NCBI RefSeq assembly: GCF_905171775.1
Contig: NC_053489.1
Coordinates: 588,619,832 to 588,683,831 of the forward strand
Reading direction: 5' to 3'
Length of the DNA: 64,000 nucleotides
Source: Rana temporaria
Taxonomy: Eukaryota; Chordata; Amphibia; Anura; Ranidae
Made by a program: the position numbers and the translations under genes. Under the pieces are notes generated by a model. The model worked only from the letters and a program-made list of their open reading frames with translations, did not search any database and was not told the origin of the DNA. Shown here piece after piece: positions 33,560-45,094 of this stretch (positions are counted from its first letter, which is position 1; every line of letters starts with the position of its first letter).

Positions 33560-34370
33560 TTAAATGGTAAAGGTTCCAAAACCAAATAGGGACATGAGGT
33601 TTATCTCAAGATCTCAACCTCCTGGGCATTCTTCTGTTTCAGATAGGCTCGTTCTATTCAGTGATGACCTCTCTACAAGAGGTATTATGAAAATGCCCCC
33701 ATTTGATTTTGGAACAGTAATAATGTTGGAGTAAAACCCCTACAACCATCCAGCCACATGGCCTGGGAAAATTATCCAGTATCCAAAAGATTTGAGCAGG
33801 CTTTATGAAAACCTGCTAGTCTGGACATACAAGAAGGTTGGTAGTGAGAAAACAAGGAAGAAGCAGGGAGCAAAAGTTGTCTTTGTAGCCCTGGTACACC
33901 ACCCCCTGCCAACATGCAAGCTACCAATGCATTTGCAAGGGTAACAGATGTTCCACCCACTCTGGAAAGAGGAGGGGTACCTTTGAGTGGAGGAAGGCTT
34001 GTCTGAAGATTTGGCAGGCTATATGGCTGTAGCATTACATTTGACCTGTGATGGTTTGTTGGAAGCTTCCTGTCTCACATGTTCCCATACTGATGCACAT
34101 ACATTAGGCTCTTTGGCTCCAGTCTTAGACTGCTCAATGTGTTAAATGTGTTCAATAAGCAAGGGATAAACCGTAGCAATGGCTAGATCTCTTTTAAGGC
34201 ATTTATACCAGTCAGGCATGGCCAGAAAAGTTTCAGCCAGGATCGTGTGGAGAGCAGGATCCACCAGAATAGAGTCTGGAAACGGGTTCCAAAGGTTTTT
34301 TGGTTGAGTACTAAAAACAGGTGCATTTTTCACCATTATGATAAGCACGCTGTTGTGGTGAGACACAGCT
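33560..34370 (-). mobile_element. DIRS-like retrotransposon fragment, decayed
   Basis: Minus-strand translation near 33650-33750 gives YSNIITVPKSNGGIFIIP, a start of a reverse transcriptase of DIRS/Gypsy style (Y-S-x-I-F-x-V-P-K-x-N-G-G). Upstream pieces at 33772-34035 and 34142-34366 have gag-like hydrophobic/proline-rich sequence without a recognisable domain. Frames are broken. It may belong to the same family as the fragment at 2350. Confidence 0.45.
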
Positions 34371-34386
34371 GGCTCCAGGGTCTAGA

Positions 34387-35222
34387 TTAACTACTTCAAT
34401 ACCCGCCCATAGTCAAATGATGTCCACAGATGGGATCTTCCATCCTAGGTGGACGTCGTAGGGGGCACGCTCAGCACCCGATGCGCGTGCCCGGCAGCCG
34501 TGATGTTCGCTGGGCGCCCGCGATTGCCCATGATTATAGCAGGACTGTGGATCTGTGTGTGTAAAGACACAGATCCATGTCCTGTCAGAGGAGAGGAGAC
34601 CGATGTGTGTTCCCAGTACAGAGGCCCTTGTGAGTCCCCCCCCTTACAGTTAGAATCACTCCCTAGGGAACATATTTAACCCCTTCAGCGCCCCCTAGTG
34701 TTAACCCCCTTCCCTGCCAGTCACATTGACACAGTAATCAGTGCATATTTATAGCACTACTCGCTGTATAAATGTGAATGGTCCCAAAAATGTGTCAAAA
34801 GTGTCCGATATGTCCGTCGCAATGTCACGGTCACAAAAAAAAAAAAAAAAAAAAATCGCCGCTATTACTTAGAAAAAAAATAAAAAATATGTAGAAGAAT
34901 ACGTATCGGCAAAAACTGAGTGAAAAAATTGTTTAAAAAAATAAAATAAAAATTGTGATATTTATTAAATCAAAAAGTAAAAAATATTGTGTTTTTTTCA
35001 AAATTGTCGCTCTTTTGTTTATAGCGCAAAAAATAAAAACTACAGAGGTGATTGAATACCACCAAACAAAAGTTCTATTTGTGGTAAAAAAAAGCATGTA
35101 AATTTTGTTTGGGAGCCACGTCGCACGACCACGCAATTGTCATTCAAAGTGCGACAGCGCTGAAAACTAAAAATTGGTCTGGGCAGGAAGGGGGTCAAAA
35201 TGCCCTGTATTGAAGTGGTTAA
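34387..35222. mobile_element. TTAA-flanked element (CCACTT family)
   Basis: TTAACTACTTCAATACCCGC begins and TGCCCTGTATTGAAGTGGTT ends it, with TTAA at 34387-34390 and 35219-35222. It shares TTAACCCCTTCAGCGCCCCC-type and CAGTCACATTGACACAGTAA-type blocks with the elements at 14000 and 62618. The left and right termini are inverse for about 17 bases (CTACTTCAATAC versus GTATTGAAGTGG). Non-coding. Confidence 0.8.
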
Positions 35223-35492
35223 AGAAAAACTGGAAAAGAAAAAAGTGCTAACTAAATAATGGGTTAACAGAGCTGAAGGACAGACGTTTATCCTACTAGG
35301 ACACTAGCAAAAAACGGAGGCATGTTGGTAGCAGAAGGGGGTTAAAGACATCCTGTGCCACTCAATGGAAACAAACCGTCACAAGTATGCATATCAGTTC
35401 TGCGTTCACTAGGTGCATGTATGTCCAATGTCAGTAACTAGAAAGTACTAAATTCTGAGTATTAGCATGACAACCAAATAACCAGCATTCCC

Positions 35493-35808
35493 TTAAAGGA
35501 GTTCTCCAAGCTAAAACTTTTAACCCCCGCTGTGCCCGGGCTGTAAAACTATACAAAATAAACTTTCACTTACCTGCCTACGATCCCCCGTTGTTCCGAT
35601 ATCGCCGTCCCGTTCTTCGGTCCCGGTCTGTTCCACTTCCTGCGGGTCGGTGACTCACAGTGCGCTCAGCCTATCAGCGGCCGCGACGGGACATTGCGAT
35701 ATCGGAACAACGGGGGATCGTAGGCAGGTAAGTGAAAGTTTATTTTGTATAGTTTTACAGCCCGGGCACAGCGGGGGTTAAAAGTTTTAGCTTGGAGAAC
35801 TCCTTTAA
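35493..35808. mobile_element. TTAA palindromic element with perfect 112-base arms
   Basis: Bases 35493-35604 are the exact reverse complement of 35697-35808 by direct comparison, around a 92-base centre. The ends are TTAAAGGAGTTCTCCAAGC and the inverse, closing with TTAA. The centre itself contains further weak pairing (CCGTCCCG/CGACGGG). An RNA or single-strand copy would form a very stable hairpin. No coding content. Confidence 0.9.
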
Positions 35809-36020
35809 AGGTTTCCATTAAGATGTGAATTCAGTGGTTTCTATGGCCAACATACATTTCAGGGTAAAAACTGATGGAGAAGAGAAAACAAAAACATCTT
35901 TAATGTTGTTACTTCGCATGCCTGTTACAAATAAAAACCTTACAATGGAGATATGGTAATCCACTTTATGACAATACAGCCATCTTTTGCATGTCCGTCA
36001 GTGCTATAGTGTACACAAAC

Positions 36021-36500
36021 TTAAAGGGTCACTAAAGGAATTTTTTTTTTTTTAGCTAAATAGCTTCCTTTACCTTACTGCAGTACTGGTTTCATGTCCT
36101 CATTGTTAGTTTTTGCTTTGAAGTAGCTGTAATTCTGCTGTGATCTCCACACTTCCTGGTTGCCTGTTTCCTTATAACCATCGTACTGGGAGATTTTCAC
36201 GGTGGTCTAAGCTGTCATTACTGTGTGTCTAAAACTCCTCAGAACCAATCAGATTCATTTTAAAAACAAAACACTGCCCTGGATTTGTTGTTTTTGTTCG
36301 GCGAGTCTTCCCGACTCACCTCTCACCCGGAAATTCATGTATGTACCTTTAAAACCGAACGTGAAACTAGAGGCACATTATATGATAGATTAAATTAAAT
36401 TTTTTATAATTTTTAAAAGGAATCAGTTAACTTTTAGGTCTCTATACCCTGTAAACAGTAATTTCAGCAAAAAAAAAAAATTCCTTTAGTGACCCTTTAA
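36021..36500. mobile_element. TTAA-flanked element, complete copy of the 31108 family
   Basis: The ends are TTAAAGGGTCACTAAAGGAA and the inverse TTCCTTTAGTGACCCTTTAA. The 480-base body has no insertion where the copy at 31108 has one. It keeps the undisturbed GGAATCAGTTAACTTTTAGG stretch, which acts as an empty site. Confidence 0.85.
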
Positions 36501-36993
36501 TGTGAAAACGAATGTCCAATGCAATGAATAGCCTCACAGCTTTATTAATGCTGGCTTCATTCATCATTTAGATGTACGAAGACTGTTGAATATATGCATA
36601 TACAATAAAATAAAAAGGTAATACAGATGCTTTATGAAAAAAAAAAAAGTTTCTTTTTAGAGCATGTTAACTTTGTATGCAAGTCTTCAAAGTGAAATTT
36701 CACTTGATGAATGAGGTTGAGCTGTGTTTGCTTTTCAATCGTCCAATACTGTGCAAACACAATTATTTTTTTTTTTGCCACCTATGCATGCGATTGGATG
36801 TTCAAGGTAAACAAAGCTTTACCCAATTTATTAAGCTAAATGAACATTCACCTTGCAAAGCGAACGCCCCTCCTTTAGTAAATCAACCCAAAAAAGTTGC
36901 ACCTGTCTGACAGTGTTCAAAATAAAGTCTCATGTTTAAAGACTACAACAATGAAAAATGCTGTATGTAGTTTTCAATAGTAATGATAGCATA

Positions 36994-37525
36994 TTAAAGC
37001 GGGGGTTCACCCTAAAAACGATTTTCTAACATTACATCCAGCTCACTCTCTACATTGACAGTATGCCGTTATTTTTTATTTTTTTGCTGTACATACCTCG
37101 TATAGCTATTTTCTTCCCCGGCTTCCGGGTAGGGCCTCCCGCGGGAGTGGGCGTTCCTATCCAGCAGGTGATTGACGTGATGACAAAATGACCTCCACCC
37201 GTCGCATAAGGAGTGTCACGGGTTGCCGAAAGAAGCCGAACGTCGGTGCGCCGTATAGTGCCGACTCGCCGTTCGGCTTCTTTCGGCAACCCGTGACGCT
37301 CCTTATGCGACGAGTGGAGGTCGTTTTTGTCATCACATCAATCACCTGCTGGATAGGAACGTCCACTCCCGCGGGAGGCCCTACCCGGAAGCCGGGGAAG
37401 AAAATAGCTGTACAAAGTTATGTACAGCAAAAAATAAAAATAAAAAAAACGGCATACTGTCAATGTAGAGAGTGAGCTGGATGTAATGTTAGAAAATCGT
37501 TTTTTAGGGTGAACCCCCGCTTTAA
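36994..37525. mobile_element. TTAA palindromic element with arms of about 250 bases
   Basis: TTAAAGCGGGGGTTCACCCT and the inverse AGGGTGAACCCCCGCTTTAA bound a nearly complete palindrome centred near 37260. Paired blocks include GGGTAGGGCCTCCCGCGGGA with TCCCGCGGGAGGCCCTACCC, and GGGTTGCCGAAAGAAGCCGA with its inverse at the centre. The arms differ by small changes (for example 37100-37112 against 37408-37425). Apparent 70-95 residue frames on both strands mirror one another and are not genes. Confidence 0.88.
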
Positions 37526-37911
37526 GTACTATGTCCATTGTCATTTCACATACCATTATTTATATTTTTCTCTATACATGCATCTGCAGGTCAAGTTGTC
37601 CAGTAAAAGTAACAGGGACAGATGGTAGAATAAACTATAGCATTGCCAGGGATCACCTGGCCTTAAATCACTTTTGTGGAAACTTCTGAAACACCCCTGG
37701 CAGGATTAGGATTTGTCCCGAACTGTCACTTTTGCTGCACAACTTTGTTTGTGCGTAAAGATGTATAAATATAGGAATGTGAAAAAACAATTCCTGTACT
37801 ATCATTACATTAGCCACATACAAGAATGCAACATTTTTCACAACAGTGTTCTTTCCATGAACAATTATTATAGAAGTGCACCCATAATACATAGTAATGT
37901 ATAAAACATAC

Positions 37912-38061
37912 CCATTTCTTTCATCTGATTTTAGTTGACCCGCACCAGCACTCTCAGGCTCCTTTGCACGAGACAGATTTAATATAGAGCTGACTGTAAC
38001 ACGTTCAAAATTTTCCATCATTTTCACTATTTTCTCCTTCTTTATACAATGAATGTTACGC
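37912..38061 (-). CDS. N4BP2: N4BP2 exon (end of the P-loop kinase domain)
   Basis: Acceptor AATTTAAG, donor GTATGT. The exon gives the third base of the arginine codon split at 52201, then encodes RNIHCIKKEKIVKMMENFE and VTVSSILNLSRAKEPESAG, and ends with two bases of a glycine codon. The R-R-N-x-H-x-(I/V)-x-x-E-K-I-x-x-M-x-E-x-(F/Y)-E pattern closes the AAA_33-type kinase domain in N4BP2 and its paralogues. The remaining residues are a low-conservation linker into the large exon. A poor polypyrimidine tract (A/T-rich) precedes the acceptor, so the exact AG rests mainly on phase and protein continuity. Confidence 0.9.
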
Positions 38062-38684
38062 CTTAAATTAAGATTTTAAAAACAAAGTTAAACATAATTA
38101 GGACAGCATGTATATGTAAAAGGCATTAAGTGGTACATTTCTAATCTAAATAATCGTCTACTCAAAAAAGTTTTGTTAAGAACCAAAAAAAATAAATGTT
38201 CTCTAAAAGCACAAGTGTAAAATTCTGATCTTTAAAAATAATTAAAAAGTAAAATTTTTAAAGTTAAAACATATAACTACTTTTTGGTTATAATGGCTGC
38301 TGCCCACATCAGAAATCAAAAGACGGACAACATGGGTCCCCTATGATAAAAAAAAAAAAGCTTGAGGCTCTTTTTACGCCTATGTATTTTTGGGGTGATG
38401 TGTTGTAAATGCGTATGTTACCATTGATCTTTCTAATGTGTATTTTGCTTAAAATGTATGTTTGCCTAAATGTACAGGATTGCACTCATCAGATGGTTGC
38501 GTCTGACATACAAACTTCACCTGGGCACGTGGAAGAGCATAAAGAAGAAATTGTTACTTCATATACGATTTCAAAAGATCACAGTGATTGTTTTTTTTTC
38601 TTTAGAACACAGTTGGACTTTATATTATATTTAAAAGGAGAATTACAGACAAAGCTCGTTTGGCTGTACTACTTCCGTGGATCA
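38062..38684. other. Intron sequence, nothing recognised
   Basis: AT-rich sequence without paired terminal repeats, exon signals or domain-bearing frames. Confidence 0.4.
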
Positions 38685-38960
38685 CAGGATTGCAGGTCGT
38701 TCTGCACACCTGTGACCTGTTTTCAGCAGACAGCATCATACTAGCTCATGACAGCTGACGTCACAGCGTTGGTCCGGGCTGTGGAAAGATCGTGACAATA
38801 TGGCTCGGGAACCGCCCACAAAAACCCGGATCTGTTCTTAGTGTTAGAGGCGGCAGGGGACCAATGCTGCATCTACTGAGGCAAGTAAGATTCTTGAAAA
38901 AAAAAAAAAAAATAATGCAGAACTTCTCTTTTGTAGGTTAGTGTATACAATTTGTATAGA
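38685..38960. repeat. Dispersed repeat shared with 18885-19240
   Basis: It starts with the GTTCTGCACACCTGTGACC block and ends with the CAATGCTGCATCTACTGAGG block and a poly-A run. The order of shared blocks is the same as in the other copy. Confidence 0.6.
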
Positions 38961-39227
38961 AGGGCTAGCACCTATGTGTTATTGCTTTCTATATATTGGA
39001 AGTGGTATACACTATAAAGGGGCAGCTGCTCGTTTACATTTCATTCACTTATCTATTTATTTTTATTATCTTTAAAAGGTGGCACCCTCTTATTGATATT
39101 ACACCAAAGAAGCAAAAAACATGATTTTTAACAATGCAAATCACTGAAAACATGCAGAAGCAAACCTAACTAATGGACCTGGCCCATCTGAACTTCTGGG
39201 CAAGCAGCATATGGTTGCAAAAGACAG

Positions 39228-39928
39228 TATGGCCTGGATTGACATACATTGGCGCATATTTATGCCAGCGTAGCGTATCTAATATACGCTACGCCAACGT
39301 CGCGCAAAGAGGCAAGCACCGAATTCTCAAAGCACTTGCCTCCCAAACTGCGCTGGGTTCCCTCGGCGTAAGCCGTCGTAGGTGGAAGTGGGCGTGAGTC
39401 ATGCGAATGAGGCGTGACCCCATGCAAATTATGGGCCGAGCGCCATACAAGTACTTGAAACGAATGGCGCATGCGCCGTCCCGTGGACCTATCCCAGTGC
39501 ACATGCTCACAATCACGTCGAAACAACTGGCTATGATACTTCGAATCACTGCCTACGGTGTGAACGTAACCTACGCCCAGCACTATTCACGTACTACGTA
39601 AACAACGTAAAATACGACGGCTTGTGTTTCCTGGTCCATACCTTTGCATGGGTTGCGCCTCCTATATGGGGAATAACTTTACACCGGACGTACGACTTAC
39701 GCAAACCGCGTATATTATGCGCCGGGCGCAAGTATGTTCGTGAATCGACGTATCTCCCTCATTTCCATATTTGAATAGGAAATCAATGGGAGCGCCCCTT
39801 GCAGCCAGCGTAAATATGCGCCCACGATACGACGGCGTAGGCAAGTTACGTCGGTCGGATGAAGCCTATTTTCAGGCGTATCTCGGTTTCAGAGTCCGGC
39901 GCATAGATACGACGGCGCATATTTAGCA
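39228..39928. mobile_element. MITE of the GGCC-GGATT type, right end missing
   Basis: It opens GGCCTGGATTGACATACATT and contains the CGTAGCGTATCTAATATACG palindrome and GGCGTAGGCAAGTTACGTCG, as in 52471-53123. The expected right terminus is absent, because L2-like LINE sequence begins at 39929. Apparent frames on both strands are mirrored and non-coding. Confidence 0.65.
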
Positions 39929-40534
39929 GCCAAAAACTGCTTTATCACTCATATGCAGACGACACGCAACTGTATTTCCACATTTGCAACAAAAAGGATC
40001 ACCACCTCAATCTAGAGACATGTCTCTCTTTAATAGAGAACTGGATGACAAAGAGTTATCTTAAACTCAACGGAGCGAAAACAGAACTTCTCCTGTTTCA
40101 CGCCAAGCGTATGAATCAACCTGCAACAACTTGGATACCCCCGCCCATTCTGGGCAAAATCATCACCCCTAGCGCCAAAGTCAAAAGTTTCGGGGTCATC
40201 TTCGACTCCTACATGACAATGGACGCACAAATATGACAATGGACGCACAAATAGGGTCAGTAGTCAGCGGATCTCACCATCTGCTGCGTCTACTACGCAA
40301 ACTTACTCCTTTTATTCCCAAAGAAGACATAGGGGCCGTGGTGGGAGCAATTGTTAACTCCAGACTTGACTATGCGAATGCCCTTTACCTCGGACTCCCA
40401 AAGTACCAAATCGCTCGTCTGCAAGTCGTTCAAAATACGGCCGCCAGACTAGTGACTGGGAAAAAAACGTGGGAATCAATCTCATCTTCACTGAGAACCC
40501 TTCATTGGTTGCCAGTAAAAGACAGAATTGTTTT

Positions 40535-42817
40535 TAAAGCGGAGTTCCACCCTCTTTTTTAACTTTAAAGCTTTGTATAGCATACTGCCCCCTTAAACAT
40601 ATTTGGCATTTGTTTTTTTTTTATTTTAAAAACTCACTTTGTTATCGCCGTGAGTTTCTTTCACCCGCCGCGGCGCAGCGCTGCTATATCTCCTGGGACA
40701 TGTTTGTGATCAATCCCAGGAGGCAGGGCTGAAGGATCGTCGCTGTTTCAGCTCGAGCGAGCGGGCTGGAGGGGGCGGGCGGAGGCGGAGAGATGTTTAA
40801 CAGCCCCGCCCACCGCCAAGGGAAGCATTGCGGTTGTCTTTGAAACATACGGCCCCACCCCCTGTCACTCTCAGCATCCCAGCAATAATCTGGCCGCTGG
40901 ACAAATGTGGGCGGGGTATCAGGAGGGGGGGGGGGGGGACCGTGCGGCAGTGTGGGCTCCTCAATGCCGGCTGGCTGGGATGAAGATGACAGCAGCCGGG
41001 GGTGTGTGTCCAGCCTGTAATCAGTGTTAGCAGAGATCGAACCATGTGTGTGCTGCCTGCTAGAGCTACGCCAATATACAGCCCCACCCCTGTCATCTCA
41101 ATCCTGCCTGTCACCGACCCCTGTCATCTCAATCCTGCCTGTCACCGACCCCTGTCATCTCAATCCTGCCTGTCACCGACCCCTGTCATCTCAATCCTGC
41201 CTGTCACCGACCCCTGTCATCTCAATCCTGCCTGTCACCGACCCCTGTCATCTCCATCTGTCATCTCCTTCCTCCCCGTCACCCACCCCTGTCATCTCCA
41301 TCTGTCATCTCCATCCTCCCCGTCACCCACCCCTGTCATCTCCATCTGTCATCTCCATCCTCCCCGTCACCCACCCCTGTCATCTCCATCCTCCCCGTCA
41401 CCCACCCCTGTCATCTCCATCCTCCCCGTCACCCACCCCTGTCATCTCCATCCTCCCCGTCACCCACCCCTGTCATCTCCATCCTCCCCGTCACCCACCC
41501 CTGTCATCTCTATCCGTCATCTCCATCCTCCCCGTCACCCACCCCTGTCATCTCTATCCGTCATCTCCATCCTCCCCGTCACCCACCCCTGTCATCTCCA
41601 TCCGTCATCTCCATCCTCCCCGTCACCCACCCCTGTCATCTCCATCCTCCCCGTCACCCACCCCTGTCATCTCCATCTGTCATCTCCATCCTCCCCGTCA
41701 TCTCCATCTGTCATCTCCATCCTCCCCGTCACCCACCCCTGTCATCTCCATCCTCCCCGTCACCCACCCCTGTCATCTCCATCTGTCATCTCCATCCTCC
41801 CCGTCACCCACCCCTGTCATCTCCATCCTTCATCTCCATCCTCCCCGTCACCCACCCCTGTCATCTCCATCTGTCATCTCCATCCTCCCCGTCACCCACC
41901 CCTGTCATCTCCATCTGTCATCTCCATCCTCCCCGTCACCCACCCCTGTCATCTCCATCCTTCATCTCCATCCTCCCCGTCACCCACCCCTGTCATCTCC
42001 ATCTGTCATCTCCATCCTCCCCGTCACCCACCCCTGTCATCTCCATCTGTCATCTCCATCCTCCCCGTCACCCACCCCTGTCATCTCCATCTGTCATCTC
42101 CATCCTCCCCGTCACCCACCCCTGTCATCTCCATCCTCCCCGTCACCCACCCCTGTCATTTCCATCCTCCCCGTCACCCACCCCTGTCATCTCCATCCTC
42201 CCCGTCACCCACCCCTGTCATCTCCATCTGTCATCTCCATCCTCCCCGTCACCCACCCCTGTCATCTCCATCCTCCCTGTCATCTCCATCTTTCATCTCC
42301 ATCCTCCCCGTCACCCACCCCTGTCATCTCCATCCTCTCCGTCACCCACCCCTGTCATCTCCATCCTCCCCGTCACCCACCCCTGTCATCTCCATCCTCT
42401 CCGTCACCCACCCCTGTCATCTCCATCCTCCCCGTCACCCACCCCTGTCATCTCCATCCTCCCCGTCACCCACCCCTGTCATCTCCATCCTCCCCGTCAC
42501 CCACCCCTGTCACTTCCTCTGACACTCCCGTTGCTATTGAAACCTGATCTGAAACCATTACATTGCTTGTACAGCACTGAGCATGTGCGAGGCTGAAATC
42601 CAGGAAGTCATACAGTCTGGCTTCATGATGCCCACACTTAAGATGGCCCCAGTCAATTTCTGTTTTATAAAGTGTCTAAATGCTGTAACAACCTAACAAA
42701 ATGGACCTTAATTTACAGACTAACTTTACTAGAATACATTAAGCTTGTGTATTACAGGGGTATTTATATTTAAAAAGTTTTTATATTTAAAATTGTGGCC
42801 GGAACTCCGCTTTAAAG
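40535..42817. mobile_element. TTAA element carrying a large minisatellite, inside the LINE
   Basis: The left end AGCGGAGTTCCACCCTC follows TTAA and the right end GGCCGGAACTCCGCT precedes TTAA (42814-42817), giving inverted termini of about 13 bases. With the element and one TTAA removed, the LINE frame runs straight through the site (F-K-A-L). The interior holds a GC-rich left part, the minisatellite at 41082-42520 and a right part shared with 31177-31600. Confidence 0.85.
41082..42520 (+). repeat. Minisatellite, 31-base unit
   Basis: It opens with five nearly identical 31-base units of AATCCTGCCTGTCACCGACC type. The main body then repeats CATCCTCCCCGTCACCCACC plus CCTGTCATCTC, with frequent 13-base additions (CATCTGTCATCTC). 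The unit contains no stop codon in two frames, so two overlapping frames of more than 500 residues appear. They are artefacts of composition. Units differ at few positions, so expansion is recent or the array is homogenised. Confidence 0.95.
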
Positions 42818-43221
42818 CACTCTGTCTAACGCATAGATGTATCCATGGGAACGCTCCCCATTATCTATAAGAAAAAATAAAAGCTCACAACTCCAATCGC
42901 GTTCTGCGATCCACCAACCAAAATCTGCTCCAGATACCGAAAGCCAATTACAAGTCCAAAGGAGAAAGAAGATTCGCGGTCCAGGGTCCCAGACTATGGA
43001 ACGCTTTACCAACCAGCATTCGGTTGGGGGAAAAGCACTTAGCATTCAGGAGAAAGATCAAGACTTATCTCTTTTGATATCAAAGGAGACAGGAACAACA
43101 AGCGCCCAGAGGCGATTTAGTTTGCATGTGCCGCGCTATATAAGTTTTCATTCATTCATATGTCTGTAACTGTGCAAAAGGGTTTCATTATCTGTGCAAT
43201 CAATGTTTTGTCTTCATAAGT

Positions 43222-43526
43222 AAAGCCCCGTAAACACAGGCGGAATATCGGCTGAAGTCAGCCATTACACTAGAAACTGACCGACTTTCGGCCCATGCAT
43301 ACAGCTGCTTGTTCAACAGAAGCCGATCTCATGACCCCAATGGCCAAAGCCAATGGCTGCGAGCGCTGACCAGTGTGTTCTGGTAAGGTAGGGGGGTCCC
43401 CCTGTCAGAAAATAATAGCAGCGGGTGGAGATCACTGTACCAACATTGCATAGTTAGTACAGCGACATCTCAGTTTATTTTTTCATTCTACCCGCTGGGT
43501 TGAACTTAACGCGTGTATCCAGGCTT
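43222..43526. mobile_element. MITE (AAGCCCCGTAAACACAG ends)
   Basis: The left end AAAGCCCCGTAAACACAGGC and the right end CGTGTATCCAGGCTT are partly inverse. It shares internal blocks with the element near 18440-18760 and the end style of 54726-55160. Boundaries are approximate. Confidence 0.6.
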
Positions 43527-43848
43527 AACCCCGGTTTCAAATGTAGAGGGAGATTTGGTTTTCCTTTGCTGCATTATCTTTTAGTATTGCATCAACCTCA
43601 TATCCAGAAAAGAAACACAACAACTCTACCAGAACTCTATCCCTGGAATTTGTAAATACTGGCGCAGGCAGATTTAGCAAAAATTACTATAATGCATTCT
43701 AAAAGTGGCGAAGAATGCGCCAAATTCATGCACCTGTCTAGAACTCTGCGCCACTTTTTGAATGAATGAATGAATGAAACTTTCGCAAAATCTTTCTGAG
43801 ACAGTTTTTCTCCCTGTAAGCCAAAAAAAGAGTTGGTCTTCACCACTT
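43527..43848. other. Intron sequence with a short (GAAT)n run
   Basis: A GAATGAATGAATGAATGA run lies at 43761-43779. Nothing else recognised. Confidence 0.4.
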
Positions 43849-44345
43849 GACCTGCGGAAGAATTACCCCCTTAATGACCAAGCCATTTTTTGCAATATAA
43901 CACTGCTTTACTTTAACTGAAAATTGCTTAGTCATGCAATACTGTACTCAAATAAAATGTATGTTATTCTTTTTCCCCATTATAAAACATATCTAATAAA
44001 AAATTACAAAAAATAAATAAAAAATTCTTCATAAAATTTAGGACAATATGTATTCTGCTACATATTTTTGATAAAAATCCCAAAAAGCATATATTGATTA
44101 ATTTACACAAACTTTATAGCATCTACAAACTATGGTATATATATTAACGGAATTTTATTTAATTTTTTATACTAGCAATGGCAGCGATTAGCGACTTATA
44201 GCAGGACTGCGATATTGCAGTGGACAATCGGAGACTGGCACTTTTGACACTTTGTGGGAACCAGTGACACTAATAGTGTTCAGTGCTAAAAATATGCTCT
44301 GTCACTGTACTAATGACACTGGCTGGGAAGGGGTTAAAAAGCTAG
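43849..44345. mobile_element. Decayed copy of the CCACTT TTAA family
   Basis: It opens ACCACTTGACCTGCGG and includes the ACTGCGATATTGCAGTGG, ACTTTTGACACTTTG and ACACTGGCTGGGAAGGGGTT blocks shared with 61360-62240. No intact TTAA pair was located. It probably continues toward 44700. Confidence 0.55.
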
Positions 44346-45094
44346 GGCGATCAAAGGGTTAAGTGTGTGCCTAGCCAGTGTTTGTGTACTTAGTATTTGC
44401 TGCTTTTTCTAGGGGAAGTAATGAGTTTTTTTGCAGAGACACAAAATCCATCCCACCCGTCAGAACGGAGATCTACCTTGTTTACATAGGCAGATCCACG
44501 CTCTGTATGTTTTACCAACATACCCCGACAGACATCGAATGCTCAGCACCCACAGTTTAGCTTCTGCTGTGAATAATCACAGAAGAAGAGGCCCGCCGGT
44601 GGTGCATGCACCATCCCTGCAGGCGGAAGTGCAGGATCACACACACACATAATATATAACTCTGCGCAGAGCTGCCACCCTGTTGAAGTAAAATTGCTAT
44701 AGGGCAGTCAGAAAGTTTAAGTAGGTCAATCTGTACAGCTGGTGCATCCAATGCGCCGGAATGTAAAAGTAGCACATTTTAGAACTATCTGAATTTTGTG
44801 CACTAGTCACTGTCAGAACCAAATGTGTTGCAAAAGCATCATGAATTTGGCACATTATATTAACCAAAGGGATTAAAGACAGAAAAGTGGCACAGTGGCT
44901 TTCATTCAATTCAATTTCCTTCAATGTGCTTTCTAAACACCTCCAGCACCAACTCCTGTGCATAAAAAGAGCCAATGAGCTGAGGAATGGATAGACTGTA
45001 TATAGAAAATGTAACTCGCTCAATCCTCTCTGCCTCCCCTTATTTAGCAGCTGGTATAGGCCCTCCCCCACTCAAAGTGGGATTTAAAAAAAAA

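Larger units (their letters stand above)
39929..43165 (+). mobile_element. L2-like LINE, reverse transcriptase to 3' end, interrupted
   Basis: The first part encodes SYADDTQLYFHICNKKDH: the YADD box of reverse transcriptase is the catalytic motif. A later frame reads GAIVNSRLDYANALYLGLPK, VQNTAARLVTG and LHWLPVKDRIVFK (40340-40540). The element at 40535-42817 then interrupts, and the LINE resumes with an ALCLT-type stretch and FAVQGPRLWNALPTSIR (42970-43030), ending near ATTC repeats at 43149-43158. A tandem 20-base duplication at 40213-40252 shifts the frame. It is not functional. Confidence 0.85.

Noticed and set aside
37050..37475. Mirrored frames with SVTGCRKKPN peptides
   Set aside because: Result of the palindromic TTAA element at 36994-37525.
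41002..42547. Two overlapping open frames of about 506 residues (proline/serine-rich)
   Set aside because: They translate a 31-base minisatellite in which no frame has stops. The repeat length is not a multiple of three, so both frames give the same rotating peptide. No start context or domain.
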